The position numbers were made by a program, and so were the translations under genes. A stretch of 64,000 nucleotides of DNA, taken from contig CAZCZZ010000003.1 in NCBI GenBank assembly GCA_964503335.1, positions 55,224 through 119,223 of the forward strand, in the 5' to 3' direction. The notes beneath the pieces were generated by a model. It was not told the origin of the DNA and did no database searches. It saw nothing but the letters and a program-made list of their open reading frames with translations. Source of the DNA: CAZCZZ01 sp964503335. Its GTDB lineage: Bacteria; Verrucomicrobiota; Kiritimatiellia; CAIVKH01. Of the stretch, positions 15,809 through 25,145 are shown piece by piece (position 1 is the stretch's first letter; each line of letters begins with the position of its first letter).

Positions 15809-17062
15809 ATGTCCCCCACACCCGCTGTGTACCAGTTGCTGCGGTTCCTGCGTAACGCAGCCCGCGTTGTGGCGATTATTGTCATCGCGATGGTGCTGGT
15901 CGAATTCGTGCGCATCGGGCTCCTCCTCCACAGGGCAAATCCCGTTTTCGTCTACGTCTATGCCGGAATGATGGCTGTTCTCGCCATCTATGTGGCGATC
16001 CGGCTTCTGGCTTACCTCGCGGATCGCAATACCCTCAAGGCGCCGTGGATGCCCGGGACAGCATGGGACTTCAGGGACTACAAGGCGCAGTGCAAGTACC
16101 TGGTTGCCGTCCTGAAGCGCATGTCGCGCCTGGATCACCTGGATTCGGAAGCGCGGAAGAGCCTTCGCCAGAGCGCGTACGACGTCGAAGAAACCCTCGG
16201 CCACCACCCATTGCGGGAGGACCTTGCACGTCTCGTTGAGAAGGCGGAAGACAAGTATATCGGCGAAATCCATGATGTCCTGCGCGCGAATGCCCATCTC
16301 TACATTCGCGACAGGATGAAATCCGTGGTCGAATACGCCGTCGAACCACCGTTCCCCGTGATCAATCCGTTCGTGGTGCTCTACTCGCAGGTGGTCATGG
16401 TCACCCGCATCGTGGACCTCTACGTGGCACGGCCCGCTCTCTTCGAGTACTACATCGTCCTGCGCGACGTATTCCGCGTCATCACCGAAGGCAACTTCTT
16501 CAAGCTCGGCCAGCGTCTTTTCGAGGGCGTCTATGCCAACAGTCCGCCGATGGGCAACGCGATCGACGATCTCGGCCAGGCGCTTACCTCGATCTGGCTG
16601 ACCCGGACGGTCGGCGAGGCCGCGATCCAGCGTTGCGAAGCGTTGACCCCGTGGACCAGCGAAGGCGCCATTGCCGAACTGGAAGCGCAAGCCGTCCCCT
16701 GTCTTACCGAAACAAAGGAATGCCTCGTCAACGATGCCTTGCCGACGCTTCGCCTCCGCATCCGCCATTCCGCGCCGATAGGCGTCCAGGACGTCGCCGG
16801 CTTCAGCGAATCGATCACCAGCGGAATCGCGAAGGCCGTGGATACCGTGGTGAAAGTCGTCGCCAGCCAGTCGCCGGAGACCGCCATTGCGACCGCGCGT
16901 CGTACGCATTCGGATTCCTCCCCGTCCTGGGCCAGCGAACACCACGGAGTCGTCAAGCGCGTACGCCGTCGCCGCCACTCCTCCGACTCGCGTGTCTTTC
17001 GTGTTTTCAAGACCTTCGGCCAGCGCGTGAAATACTCCGTGATGGGCCGGCCCAAAGAATGA
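15809..17062 (+). CDS. Membrane protein, DUF697/YcjF-like
   Basis: 417 residues. Two transmembrane helices lie near residues 16-70 (ARVVAIIVIAMVLVEFV and YVYAGMMAVLAIYVAIRLLA). A charged cytoplasmic stretch follows, then a segment like DUF697 (PPFPVINPFVVLYSQVVMV, then VIDLY-like and RPALFEYYIVLRDVFRVI). The tail is basic. DUF697 proteins such as YcjF are inner-membrane proteins of unclear function linked to stress. I regard the family call as tentative. It lies between recO and glgX with short gaps. Confidence 0.7.
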   Translation: MSPTPAVYQLLRFLRNAARVVAIIVIAMVLVEFVRIGLLLHRANPVFVYVYAGMMAVLAIYVAIRLLAYLADRNTLKAPWMPGTAWDFRDYKAQCKYLVAVLKRMSRLDHLDSEARKSLRQSAYDVEETLGHHPLREDLARLVEKAEDKYIGEIHDVLRANAHLYIRDRMKSVVEYAVEPPFPVINPFVVLYSQVVMVTRIVDLYVARPALFEYYIVLRDVFRVITEGNFFKLGQRLFEGVYANSPPMGNAIDDLGQALTSIWLTRTVGEAAIQRCEALTPWTSEGAIAELEAQAVPCLTETKECLVNDALPTLRLRIRHSAPIGVQDVAGFSESITSGIAKAVDTVVKVVASQSPETAIATARRTHSDSSPSWASEHHGVVKRVRRRRHSSDSRVFRVFKTFGQRVKYSVMGRPKE

Positions 17063-17084
17063 TTTGTTGTCCCCCTCCCCATCC

Positions 17085-19211
17085 ATGAATCAGCCCACTG
17101 CCCCGACCGAATCCCCATCCAGCGCCCAGCGCAACGGCCACCTTCGTCCAAGCGTACCGATTCCTGTTCCTTACGGTGCGCATGTGGTGAAGGACGGCGT
17201 GCAGTTCACGCTCTTCTCGCGGTCCGCCACGCGCGTCTGGCTGATGATCTTTGACCAGGCGGACGCGGCCGCGCCGATTGAGGAATTCGAACTGACTCCG
17301 CGCCAGAACCGCATCGGCGATGTCTGGCACATCCATCTGCGGCGGGTGAAAGCCGGCCAGTTCTACCTGTACCGCCTCGAGGGCCAGGCGCCCAAGGGCC
17401 ACAAGAACTACTTCGATCCCGACCAATGGGTGCTCGATCCGTATGCCCTCGCGGTCTCGCGTCCCGGAGGATGGGGCGACAATGCGGGCCTTGAACCCGG
17501 CTTCCACGTCAAGAGCGGCCCAGCCTTCCCCAAGGGCATCATCGTCAACGACGAGTTCGACTGGACCGGCGATCACATGCCGAACATTCCGCTCAGCGAA
17601 ACGGTGATCTATGAAGCGCATCTGCGCGGCTACACCGCCCACGCCTCGTCGCGCGTGAGTATGCCGGGCACGTTCCGCGGCTTCCGCGACAAGATCCCCT
17701 ACCTCGTGAAGCTCGGCGTCACGGCGGTGGAGCTGCTGCCGATCCAGGAGTTCAACGAGCTCGAGTACTACCAGGAGAACATCAAGCGGACACACCTGCG
17801 CAACTTCTGGGGCTACAGCACCCTCGCCTTCTTCGCGCCGAACGGACGCTATGCCGACAATGCGCCGGGCCAGCAGGTGCGCGAGTTCAAGAAGCTCGTC
17901 ATGGCGCTACACCGCGCAGGCATCGAAGTGATCATGGACGTCGTCTTCAACCACACCGCCGAGGGCGGCGATGGCGGGCCGACCTACTCCTTCCGCGGCA
18001 TCGACAACTCCATCTACTACATGATGGACGAGAAGGGTAAGCACTACGTCAATTACTCCGGCTGCGGGAACACGGTGAACAGCAACCACCCGATTGTCCG
18101 CGACTTCATCCTCGACTGCCTGCGCTACTGGGTGCTTCACATGCATGTGGACGGATTCCGTTTCGACCTCGCCTCCGTCCTCACGCGCGGCCGGAATGGC
18201 GAGCTGCTGCCGAATCCGCCCATCGTCGAGCACATCGCCGAGGACCCCGCCTTGCGCCACACGAAGATCATCGCCGAGGCATGGGACGCCGCCGGCACGT
18301 ACCAGGTGGGCTCCTTCCCCAGCGAGCGCTGGTCGGAATGGAACGGACGATTCCGCGACGACGTGCGCCGGTTCTGGTCTGGCGAACGCGGCACGATGGG
18401 AGCCTTTGCGACACGCATCTGCGGCAGCTCCGATCTCTACAACAAGAACGGTCAAACGCCGCTGAAGAGCATCAATTTCGTCACCAGCCACGATGGCTTC
18501 ACGCTCAACGACCTCGTCTCCTACGCCGTGAAGCACAACGAGGCGAACAACGAGGGCAATCGCGACGGCGACAACCAGAACTTCAGCGCGAACCACGGCG
18601 CGGAAGGGGTCACGAACGACCATGCGATCAACACCATCCGGTATCGCCAGCAGAAGAATCTCCTGGCCACGCTCTTCCTCGCGCAGGGCGTTCCGATGCT
18701 GCTGGCAGGTGATGAATTTTCGCGCTCACAGGGCGGGAACAACAATGCGTACTGCCAGGACAACGAGACGTCATGGGTCGATTGGTCGCTCGCGCTGAAG
18801 CACAACAACCTGCTCGAATTCACGCGGTTCCTTATCGCATTCCGGCGCCAGCACCCCACCCTGCGCCGTCATTTGTTCTTCACCGGCAATAGTCAGGGCT
18901 CCGGTGGCAAAGCAGACATCCGCTGGTTCGGCCCGCACGGCAACGATCCGGACTGGAATGGCGGACTTTCACTCGCCTGCTTCATTGACGGTCATGCCAG
19001 CCTCTCCGGCGCGACGCATGACGCCCCGAGCCTGTTCCTGATTTTCAACGCAGACCAGAACACGGAAAAGTTCAACCTGCCGGATCACCCCGGCAAACCC
19101 TGGCATCTGGAATTTGTGACACAGGACGAGAAGCTAACCTGGGAAAAGGGCCACCGCTCCGTCCAGGTGCTGGGCCGCACCGTCGCCGTCTTCTCTTCCG
19201 AGGTCCTATAG
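17085..19211 (+). CDS. glgX: Glycogen debranching enzyme
   Basis: 708 residues from the ATG at 17085 (a TTG at 17064 is alternative). An N-terminal CBM48-like domain (residues ~25-150) is followed by the GH13 barrel: DVVFNHTAEGG, the nucleophile region VDGFRFDLAS, the acid/base in IIAEAWDAAG, and FVTSHDGFTLNDLV. GlgX hydrolyses alpha-1,6 branches of phosphorylase-limit glycogen. No other glycogen gene is adjacent. A hairpin starts at its stop codon. Confidence 0.95.
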   Translation: MNQPTAPTESPSSAQRNGHLRPSVPIPVPYGAHVVKDGVQFTLFSRSATRVWLMIFDQADAAAPIEEFELTPRQNRIGDVWHIHLRRVKAGQFYLYRLEGQAPKGHKNYFDPDQWVLDPYALAVSRPGGWGDNAGLEPGFHVKSGPAFPKGIIVNDEFDWTGDHMPNIPLSETVIYEAHLRGYTAHASSRVSMPGTFRGFRDKIPYLVKLGVTAVELLPIQEFNELEYYQENIKRTHLRNFWGYSTLAFFAPNGRYADNAPGQQVREFKKLVMALHRAGIEVIMDVVFNHTAEGGDGGPTYSFRGIDNSIYYMMDEKGKHYVNYSGCGNTVNSNHPIVRDFILDCLRYWVLHMHVDGFRFDLASVLTRGRNGELLPNPPIVEHIAEDPALRHTKIIAEAWDAAGTYQVGSFPSERWSEWNGRFRDDVRRFWSGERGTMGAFATRICGSSDLYNKNGQTPLKSINFVTSHDGFTLNDLVSYAVKHNEANNEGNRDGDNQNFSANHGAEGVTNDHAINTIRYRQQKNLLATLFLAQGVPMLLAGDEFSRSQGGNNNAYCQDNETSWVDWSLALKHNNLLEFTRFLIAFRRQHPTLRRHLFFTGNSQGSGGKADIRWFGPHGNDPDWNGGLSLACFIDGHASLSGATHDAPSLFLIFNADQNTEKFNLPDHPGKPWHLEFVTQDEKLTWEKGHRSVQVLGRTVAVFSSEVL

Positions 19212-19285
19212 GGGCGTCGCTTGCAACGCCTCTACGCCGGACATTGAACTAACCGCAGAGTCGCAGAGGACGCGGTGAAGAAGCT
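19209..19285. repeat. REP-like hairpin followed by CGCAGAG-type repeat
   Basis: TAGGGGCGT (19209-19217) pairs with ACGCCTCTA (19226-19234) through one G-U step and starts in the glgX stop codon. It could end transcripts, but no T-run follows. From about 19253 comes a purine-rich segment with ACCGCAGAG and TCGCAGAGG units. Both resemble dispersed intergenic repeats of PVC-like genomes. Bases 19286-19395 show no further feature. Confidence 0.5.
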
Positions 19286-19395
19286 TTTCAGGAACTCACG
19301 AAATCAGAAGAGGCCGGATTCGTTTCCGGTTCCCGAGTCCATGAGTTCCAAATTGAATCTGTCTTCTCCGGGTCCTATGCGGTGAATCCTTCGGC

Positions 19396-21888
19396 CTAGA
19401 CTGCCCGCCGGCGCTGGCCTGCGATCCCGACGAGGGCGAAGAGGCAGGCTGTAAGGCCTGCGGCTTGCGGAATCAGGGACACCCGGCTCGGCGCGTAGTG
19501 GAGAATGACTTCGTGGAGACCGGCGTCCACGTAGACCCCTTGGAAGAGATAATCGCAGCGACGCACGGCCGTTTCCACGCCATCCACCCTTGCTTTCCAA
19601 TCCGGGCTGAACTTGTCGGCGATGCGCAGCATGGCCGGGCGGTCGGCAGAAACGCCGAGCACCACACGGCCCGGCCGATAGGCTTTGACGGTTACCGTGC
19701 CCGCAGGTCCCAAGCCGTTCCCGACCGGAAGTCCCTCGCTGGTGGTCGGGGACACAGTGACCTTCTCGAAAAGCGGCATGGTAGCGTCGGTGAGTCGTCG
19801 CAACGCCTCTGAGTCCTCCGCGACATCCCAACCCGCGATCAACCGGAAGCGGCCCGGCGGCGCAGCGCTGCGGAGGATGCCGTGCTGGCCTGGCTGACGC
19901 TCCGTCGCGGGGATTACGTTCACACCCCCGCCGGGCGTACCGGTGACATTAAACGCGAGGACAGGCGTATAGAGTCCCTTGAAGCGCGGGTCCGCACCAA
20001 CCTGCTGGAGAATCTGGCCGGGGCCGACAAGGTGGCTCACGGCGCAGAGCGGCCACATACGTTCGGGCTGATTCTGCATCGCGCCGAGGAACTGCTTATA
20101 GTCATCCGGCATGCGCATCTGCGTCACATTGAAAGCCGGCAATTGGTGATACGGGAATAGATAGGTCAGCCAGAGATTGTAGAAGCCGCTCTGCTGCAGC
20201 AGATAGGGGCGTCCGTGATCACGCTGGGCCGCGAGGGTCTTCACCACCTCGTTCTCGTCGATGAACCCCTTCGCCTCCATCGTCTTCACGTAGTGGCGGC
20301 TCACCACGAGCAGGTCCAACGCCATCACCACGGCACAGACCCAGGGCGCAAAGGTGCGGACGCTACCGCTGCGGCTGCCAAGCGAGAGCATGATCACGAT
20401 GAAAGCGCCGGCGAACAGCGTCAACACAGCCCCGTGGGTGAGCCCACCCACCATGTTGCTGACGATGACAGGAGCTGCCTGCCCCCAGCCCTCGCGGTTG
20501 AAGCGACCGACCGCCTCGGGCGTCGATGAAGCGAGTCCTGCGGCCCAGAGCGCGAGGAGGAGTCCGAAGCCGAGCACAGCGTAGGCGTACTTGCGGAGCG
20601 CGCGCTTCGTTTCATCAGTCGCCGCGAGGAACAGGGCGTGGACGCCATACGCCGCGAGGATCGCCCACGCCATCTGCGCCACCTGCATGAACTTCACGGG
20701 ATTGCGGATCGAGCTCATGCCGGGCAGATAGTAGAAGAGCCTGTAGAGCGGGAAGAATTTACCGAGGGCCAGCAGGTAGGTCACAAGGGCCACGGCTCCC
20801 CAGAACAGGATCTCGCGGCGCGGCAATCGGGCGTCACGCTGCGAGGAGAACGCGGCAAACAGTGCGAGGAAACCGAGCACCATCGGGATGGCGCCCATGT
20901 AGAGCGTCTCCAACTTGAAGTTCTGGAAACCCTGCTTCGTCCTGTCCCACTCCGCCGAACGGCCCATGCGGCCCCAATAGGGCCCTTCGGGTTCACCTGA
21001 TCGCCAGCCCATGTATCCGGGTGCAATGAACTCGATCGACTCCTCCGGCGGCCAACTCCACTGCGTACAGTAGTCCCAGTTGGCATCCCCGCCTTCCTCG
21101 ACAATCCCCGCATCGCTCCGGTCGAGGGCGTAAATGGACTGCGCCATCAGGATGGGCCGGGCTGCAAGGGCACCCGCAACGAGTCCCATGGGCACAAGTA
21201 TCCTCAGGTATGTGCCGAAATCCTTCCCGTGGTCCCGCCATAGCGCGAAGAGGACATAAGGCCCGATACCGAGCGCAAAGAACAGCCCCACATCCGCCTG
21301 CTCAATGATCATCGAGCCCACGGCAGCGCCGGCGAGAATCGCATAGGCTACACTCCTGCGCTGAACAGCCAGCTCGATAAGCGGAAGTGCCAAGCCGGCG
21401 AACGCCACCACACCAAACTTCCCCAGATGCCCCGCATAGATAAGGAAGAACGTGCTGCCGAACCAGCAGAAGGTCATCCCCGCAATGATCGAGGTGGTCG
21501 TGGAAAGCCCGCGCATTCGGAGAAAAGAAAACAGACCCAGGCTCGCAATAAAGAGATCTATGGCATGAATCCAATTCGAGTAGAACCGAAGAGGCAGGAT
21601 CCAGAGCAGCACATTCGACCAGGAGATGTTGACGATCTCTGGAGTTCCCACCAGCACGGTGTCGAACCACCACCCCAGGAACGAAAACGGCAATGCACTT
21701 TCACGGTAGGCAAGAGCACCGATATTGTCATCCGTCGTCAGGAGCAGTTGCCCTGGTACAAGGACCGCGCGAAAGACCAGCAGAGCCAACACGGTGAAGA
21801 ATACGACAACCTTCAGTGTACTCCGCTGTTCGTCAGGCTCCACGGCCTGTTTCGCAGTCAAAGAAGAAACGCTTGAAGCTAGCTTCAT
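19396..21888 (-). CDS. YfhO-like multispanning membrane protein
   Basis: 830 residues from the ATG at 21888; the open frame extends upstream but without a good start. About a dozen hydrophobic helices fill residues 25-540, beginning VVVFFTVLALLVFRAVLV, with FLIYAGHLGKFGVVAFAGL in the fourth or fifth. The last 170 residues form a soluble extracytoplasmic part containing DKFSPDWKARVDG and YLFQGVYVDAGLHEVIL, which is the C-terminal pattern of YfhO proteins. YfhO-like proteins are GT-C-type putative glycosyltransferases for surface glycans or lipoteichoic acid decoration. Convergent with glgX, divergent from the DUF2961 gene. Confidence 0.8.
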   Translation of the reverse strand: MKLASSVSSLTAKQAVEPDEQRSTLKVVVFFTVLALLVFRAVLVPGQLLLTTDDNIGALAYRESALPFSFLGWWFDTVLVGTPEIVNISWSNVLLWILPLRFYSNWIHAIDLFIASLGLFSFLRMRGLSTTTSIIAGMTFCWFGSTFFLIYAGHLGKFGVVAFAGLALPLIELAVQRRSVAYAILAGAAVGSMIIEQADVGLFFALGIGPYVLFALWRDHGKDFGTYLRILVPMGLVAGALAARPILMAQSIYALDRSDAGIVEEGGDANWDYCTQWSWPPEESIEFIAPGYMGWRSGEPEGPYWGRMGRSAEWDRTKQGFQNFKLETLYMGAIPMVLGFLALFAAFSSQRDARLPRREILFWGAVALVTYLLALGKFFPLYRLFYYLPGMSSIRNPVKFMQVAQMAWAILAAYGVHALFLAATDETKRALRKYAYAVLGFGLLLALWAAGLASSTPEAVGRFNREGWGQAAPVIVSNMVGGLTHGAVLTLFAGAFIVIMLSLGSRSGSVRTFAPWVCAVVMALDLLVVSRHYVKTMEAKGFIDENEVVKTLAAQRDHGRPYLLQQSGFYNLWLTYLFPYHQLPAFNVTQMRMPDDYKQFLGAMQNQPERMWPLCAVSHLVGPGQILQQVGADPRFKGLYTPVLAFNVTGTPGGGVNVIPATERQPGQHGILRSAAPPGRFRLIAGWDVAEDSEALRRLTDATMPLFEKVTVSPTTSEGLPVGNGLGPAGTVTVKAYRPGRVVLGVSADRPAMLRIADKFSPDWKARVDGVETAVRRCDYLFQGVYVDAGLHEVILHYAPSRVSLIPQAAGLTACLFALVGIAGQRRRAV

Positions 21889-21969
21889 ATGGCTGCGAAG
21901 CGTAGAGGCGCGCTCCTCAAGGGGCAAAAACAATTTACACTGAATGTCACAACCAGATAGGCTCGCAAA

Positions 21970-24288
21970 ATGCGAACCTTCATCAACGCCTTCCATCGTC
22001 TTGCCGCGTCTGTGATTGTCGCGACCGCGCTATGCAGTTGCGCGGGCAAACCGTCGACATCAGCCCGCCCGTGGAGAGACTTCGTTCGGGAACTTGCTGA
22101 CAAGGGAAACTTCCCCCGGCTTGATGTACCTGGCACCCAGCTGATTTCCTCCTATGACCGGAAGGGTGGCAACGACGACTTCAACAACTTCCAGGGACCG
22201 GGCTCGGAGCCAGGATGGGTTACGCTGGCTGACCTCAAGGGACCCGGCGTAGTTCGTCGCTTCTGGACCACGGGCGCGGATCCAGGGCACGAATGCCGGT
22301 TCTTTTTCGACGGCGAGAAGAAGCCCCGCATCCAGGGCGCAGTCGATCAAGTCTTCGGGAATCAAGAGCCTTTTGTGGAACCTCTCGCCCGCTACATGAA
22401 TCTCTGCATCTCGAGCTTTGTGCCCCTCACGTACCAGAAATCGCTCCGCATCGAGATGAGGTCCCCCACCACACACCCGTTCTGGGGACCGCGCCGACTG
22501 TTCTTCCAGATCAACTATGAGAGCATGCCGTCCTCGACGGAGCTTGAGACATTTCCTGCAGTCCGTTCAGCGGAGGATTCACAAGTCGTCGCCGAGGTTT
22601 CAGCGGCGTGGCGCGATTCGGTGAAGTGGCCTGAGGCAGCCTTTGACAGACCCCATATGTCCATCCCTGCGGGGACGTCCGCCGTTGTGCTCGAAGAGGC
22701 TGGTCCAGGTGTGTTAACTCGACTGGCACTTCGCGTCCAACCGGCCGATACGAACGTATTGCAGTCAGACCGGGAAAGCCTGCTGCAATCCGTTCTGCTG
22801 AGGGTTCGCTACAATGGGAATAGCTTCGCAAGCATGGAAGTGCCTCTCGGAAGCCTCTTCTGCAATGCTTGGAGAGAGCGACATTTCGCAGCACTGGCAG
22901 TCGGATCGGGCACCAATGGATATGTGCTTTCGATGCCAATGCCTTTCCAGACTTCGGTCCAGATCGAACTGCAGAACGATTCACCGCTGGACATTGCAGC
23001 ATCGGTCCAAGGCGTGACAGAAAAGTCATGGGACGACAGGTGGGGGTATCTCCATGCGGAATGGAGGCGATCCGGTCCACAGCCGGGCATTCCACACACC
23101 TTCTGTGACGTCAAAGGTGACGGGAAGCTGGTGGGAACCTATTTGGGTGTCACGGGGATGGGACAGGACTGGTGGATTCTTGAAGGAGATGAATCCTGCT
23201 ACGTAGACGGGAGTGCAACGCCCTTTTGGCGCGGTACGGGCCTGGAGGACTACTTCAACGCCGGTTGGTATTATAGAGGCGCTGCCTTTGCGGCCATGCA
23301 TGGGATCTTCGACCGTGCTCCCTTCCGTGTCGGGCAGTATCGATTTCACCTCGTTGACCCGCTTCGCTTCACCAAATCGCTCCGCATGACCATCGAACGC
23401 GGTGACCAGAACGTAAGCCCGGGCTACTTCGAGAGTGTCTCCTACCTGTATCTGCGCGAGCCCGCGAAGGTCGCCGCAGTGCCAGCCGAACCGGGGGCAC
23501 GCGCCGCCGTGGAAATGACCTACTTCCGACAGACCTTCATGCTGCAGCTGGTCGAACTCGAGCGCATGAACAACTTCAGCAAGGCTGCAGACCTCATCAA
23601 GGAGTATCTTGAGAGGTTTCCGGATGCGACGGAATGCGGCGTCTACCGTTTACGATGGATCGAGTATCAGCGTTTGCTGGGACGGGAATACGCATCATCG
23701 GACTACGAGCCGTTCCTTCGTGGTGACCACGGTCCGGAAGCCCAGGAGCAAGCCAAGCTGTTGGTCTGGTTCCAGGAAAGGCCCGGCAGAGCCCTTGTCG
23801 GTCTGAACGCCAATGCCAAGGCGTCGCTTGTTCTAGACGGCAAACAGATACTCGCCGGTGACCACCCCTATCAGCTCTTCGTGACCGGCGTCGAGTTGTC
23901 AGATGGCCCGCACGTCCTGTCGTGTACCGCAGAGATGGTCAGGCAGGAACCCTGGATTCAAATCGGCGTGCGTACGCGCGACGGATTTGCCGGCACGGGA
24001 ATCGGTACATCCTTCTCCCGCGTCGCCTCACCAGGGTGGGATCAGCCTGGTCCAATGAATCCAGCGTGGGAAGTAACGCTCCCCATGAACGTGCTGCGCG
24101 GAACACCGGATGCACCGATGATCGGTGGTGTGCCGAACGCCTTCATTCTCCTACAGTCCAAGGCGTATTCCATCCGCTCCATGGACTGGGGATACTATCG
24201 CGGCACGGCGTATTTCCGCCTGCCCTTCGAGACGCCCCTGCAAGGCTGGCCATCGTTTTCTTCCGGCCTTACAGGTCTGCCGCGTTAA
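21970..24288 (+). CDS. DUF2961 lipoprotein
   Basis: 772 residues with a lipoprotein-type signal (residues 1-24, ending ATALCSC). The DUF2961 core lies near residues 35-500: SYDRKGGNDDFNNF, GVVRRFWTTG, then EVPLGSLFCNA and the hallmark FWRGTGLEDYFNAGWYYRG. DUF2961 is a double jelly-roll family seen in glycan-degrading organisms; some members are glycoside hydrolases acting on fructose- or arabinose-containing glycans. A shorter helical segment and a C-terminal beta part follow. Substrate unknown. Divergent from the YfhO-like gene, with 81 bases between the starts. Confidence 0.88.
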   Translation: MRTFINAFHRLAASVIVATALCSCAGKPSTSARPWRDFVRELADKGNFPRLDVPGTQLISSYDRKGGNDDFNNFQGPGSEPGWVTLADLKGPGVVRRFWTTGADPGHECRFFFDGEKKPRIQGAVDQVFGNQEPFVEPLARYMNLCISSFVPLTYQKSLRIEMRSPTTHPFWGPRRLFFQINYESMPSSTELETFPAVRSAEDSQVVAEVSAAWRDSVKWPEAAFDRPHMSIPAGTSAVVLEEAGPGVLTRLALRVQPADTNVLQSDRESLLQSVLLRVRYNGNSFASMEVPLGSLFCNAWRERHFAALAVGSGTNGYVLSMPMPFQTSVQIELQNDSPLDIAASVQGVTEKSWDDRWGYLHAEWRRSGPQPGIPHTFCDVKGDGKLVGTYLGVTGMGQDWWILEGDESCYVDGSATPFWRGTGLEDYFNAGWYYRGAAFAAMHGIFDRAPFRVGQYRFHLVDPLRFTKSLRMTIERGDQNVSPGYFESVSYLYLREPAKVAAVPAEPGARAAVEMTYFRQTFMLQLVELERMNNFSKAADLIKEYLERFPDATECGVYRLRWIEYQRLLGREYASSDYEPFLRGDHGPEAQEQAKLLVWFQERPGRALVGLNANAKASLVLDGKQILAGDHPYQLFVTGVELSDGPHVLSCTAEMVRQEPWIQIGVRTRDGFAGTGIGTSFSRVASPGWDQPGPMNPAWEVTLPMNVLRGTPDAPMIGGVPNAFILLQSKAYSIRSMDWGYYRGTAYFRLPFETPLQGWPSFSSGLTGLPR

Positions 24289-24291
24289 GGG

Positions 24292-24960
24292 CTAGAGCTT
24301 GGATGAGATAACGATCATCTCTTTCGAGAAGCCGGGTCGGATGGATGCGGCGATGCACTGCAGCCAGAAGAAGATTTTCGCGGCGATGCGAGCGCCGAAG
24401 GTTGTGTGAATTGGCAGGTTCGTGGTGTCCTGAATCAGCCAGATAAACTCCTCCACCTTCAAGCCACTCTTTCGCATGAGCCAATGCATGTTCTTGCGTG
24501 AGAATGTCAACGTGTGATCGTCGTTGATGTGTTCTTCACCCCACACAAGCACTTCGAGGAAAAAACCAAAGCCGTACGCGTGCGGAGTTGTTATCAGGAC
24601 GCGCCCGCCTGGGGCGAGGTGCCTTGCGGCCGAACTGAGGAATCCGCCCGGGTTGATGAGGTGCTCAATAACCTCTGATGCAAGGATTACGTCAAAACCC
24701 TCGGGCTGCTTCTCCCGAATGTCAAACGTCTGGCAGTCTGCCGACACGATATCCCAGCCCTCTTTGTTCAGCTGGTCCACTACATCCTTCTCGTAATCCA
24801 AACCGACTAGCTTTGAGGCAACCTTCTTCAACTGCGCATGCCGCCAGTCCGGCAAGCGCGCCGCGTCAAGGTTGTGATTTACGCATCCGACATCGAGAAC
24901 GCGTTTTCCACGGCAGAAATCGAGAATGAACTGGTCTTTTTCCGTTCTAAAGCGTGCCAT
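24292..24960 (-). CDS. Class I SAM-dependent methyltransferase
   Basis: 222 residues. Motif I is RVLDVGCVNHNLD, the acidic beta2 end is LVGLDYEKD, and the C-terminal half has EGFDVILASEVIEHLINPGG and LAPGGRVLITTPH, typical of UbiE/Coq-like methyltransferases. A hydrophobic amphipathic stretch near the C-terminus (GARIAAKIFFWLQCIAASI) may contact membrane. Such enzymes near glycan loci often methylate sugars or lipids, but the substrate is not shown. It converges on the DUF2961 gene three bases away. Confidence 0.82.
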   Translation of the reverse strand: MARFRTEKDQFILDFCRGKRVLDVGCVNHNLDAARLPDWRHAQLKKVASKLVGLDYEKDVVDQLNKEGWDIVSADCQTFDIREKQPEGFDVILASEVIEHLINPGGFLSSAARHLAPGGRVLITTPHAYGFGFFLEVLVWGEEHINDDHTLTFSRKNMHWLMRKSGLKVEEFIWLIQDTTNLPIHTTFGARIAAKIFFWLQCIAASIRPGFSKEMIVISSKL

Positions 24961-25145
24961 GCGTTTCCTTCCGAGACGTCGTATATGCGGGCGTTCCTGC
25001 CCGCGACAGGGTTCCGAATCGCCTCCAAGGCGATGACAAGCCGGTCATACTGCGCAGACGTCCGCGTAGTTTCAAGTCTGTAGCCTCATGCTACCAGACC
25101 ACTCACGACGTAGCGGGCCGCGAATCGTCTTTGCATGGCGGGTGG

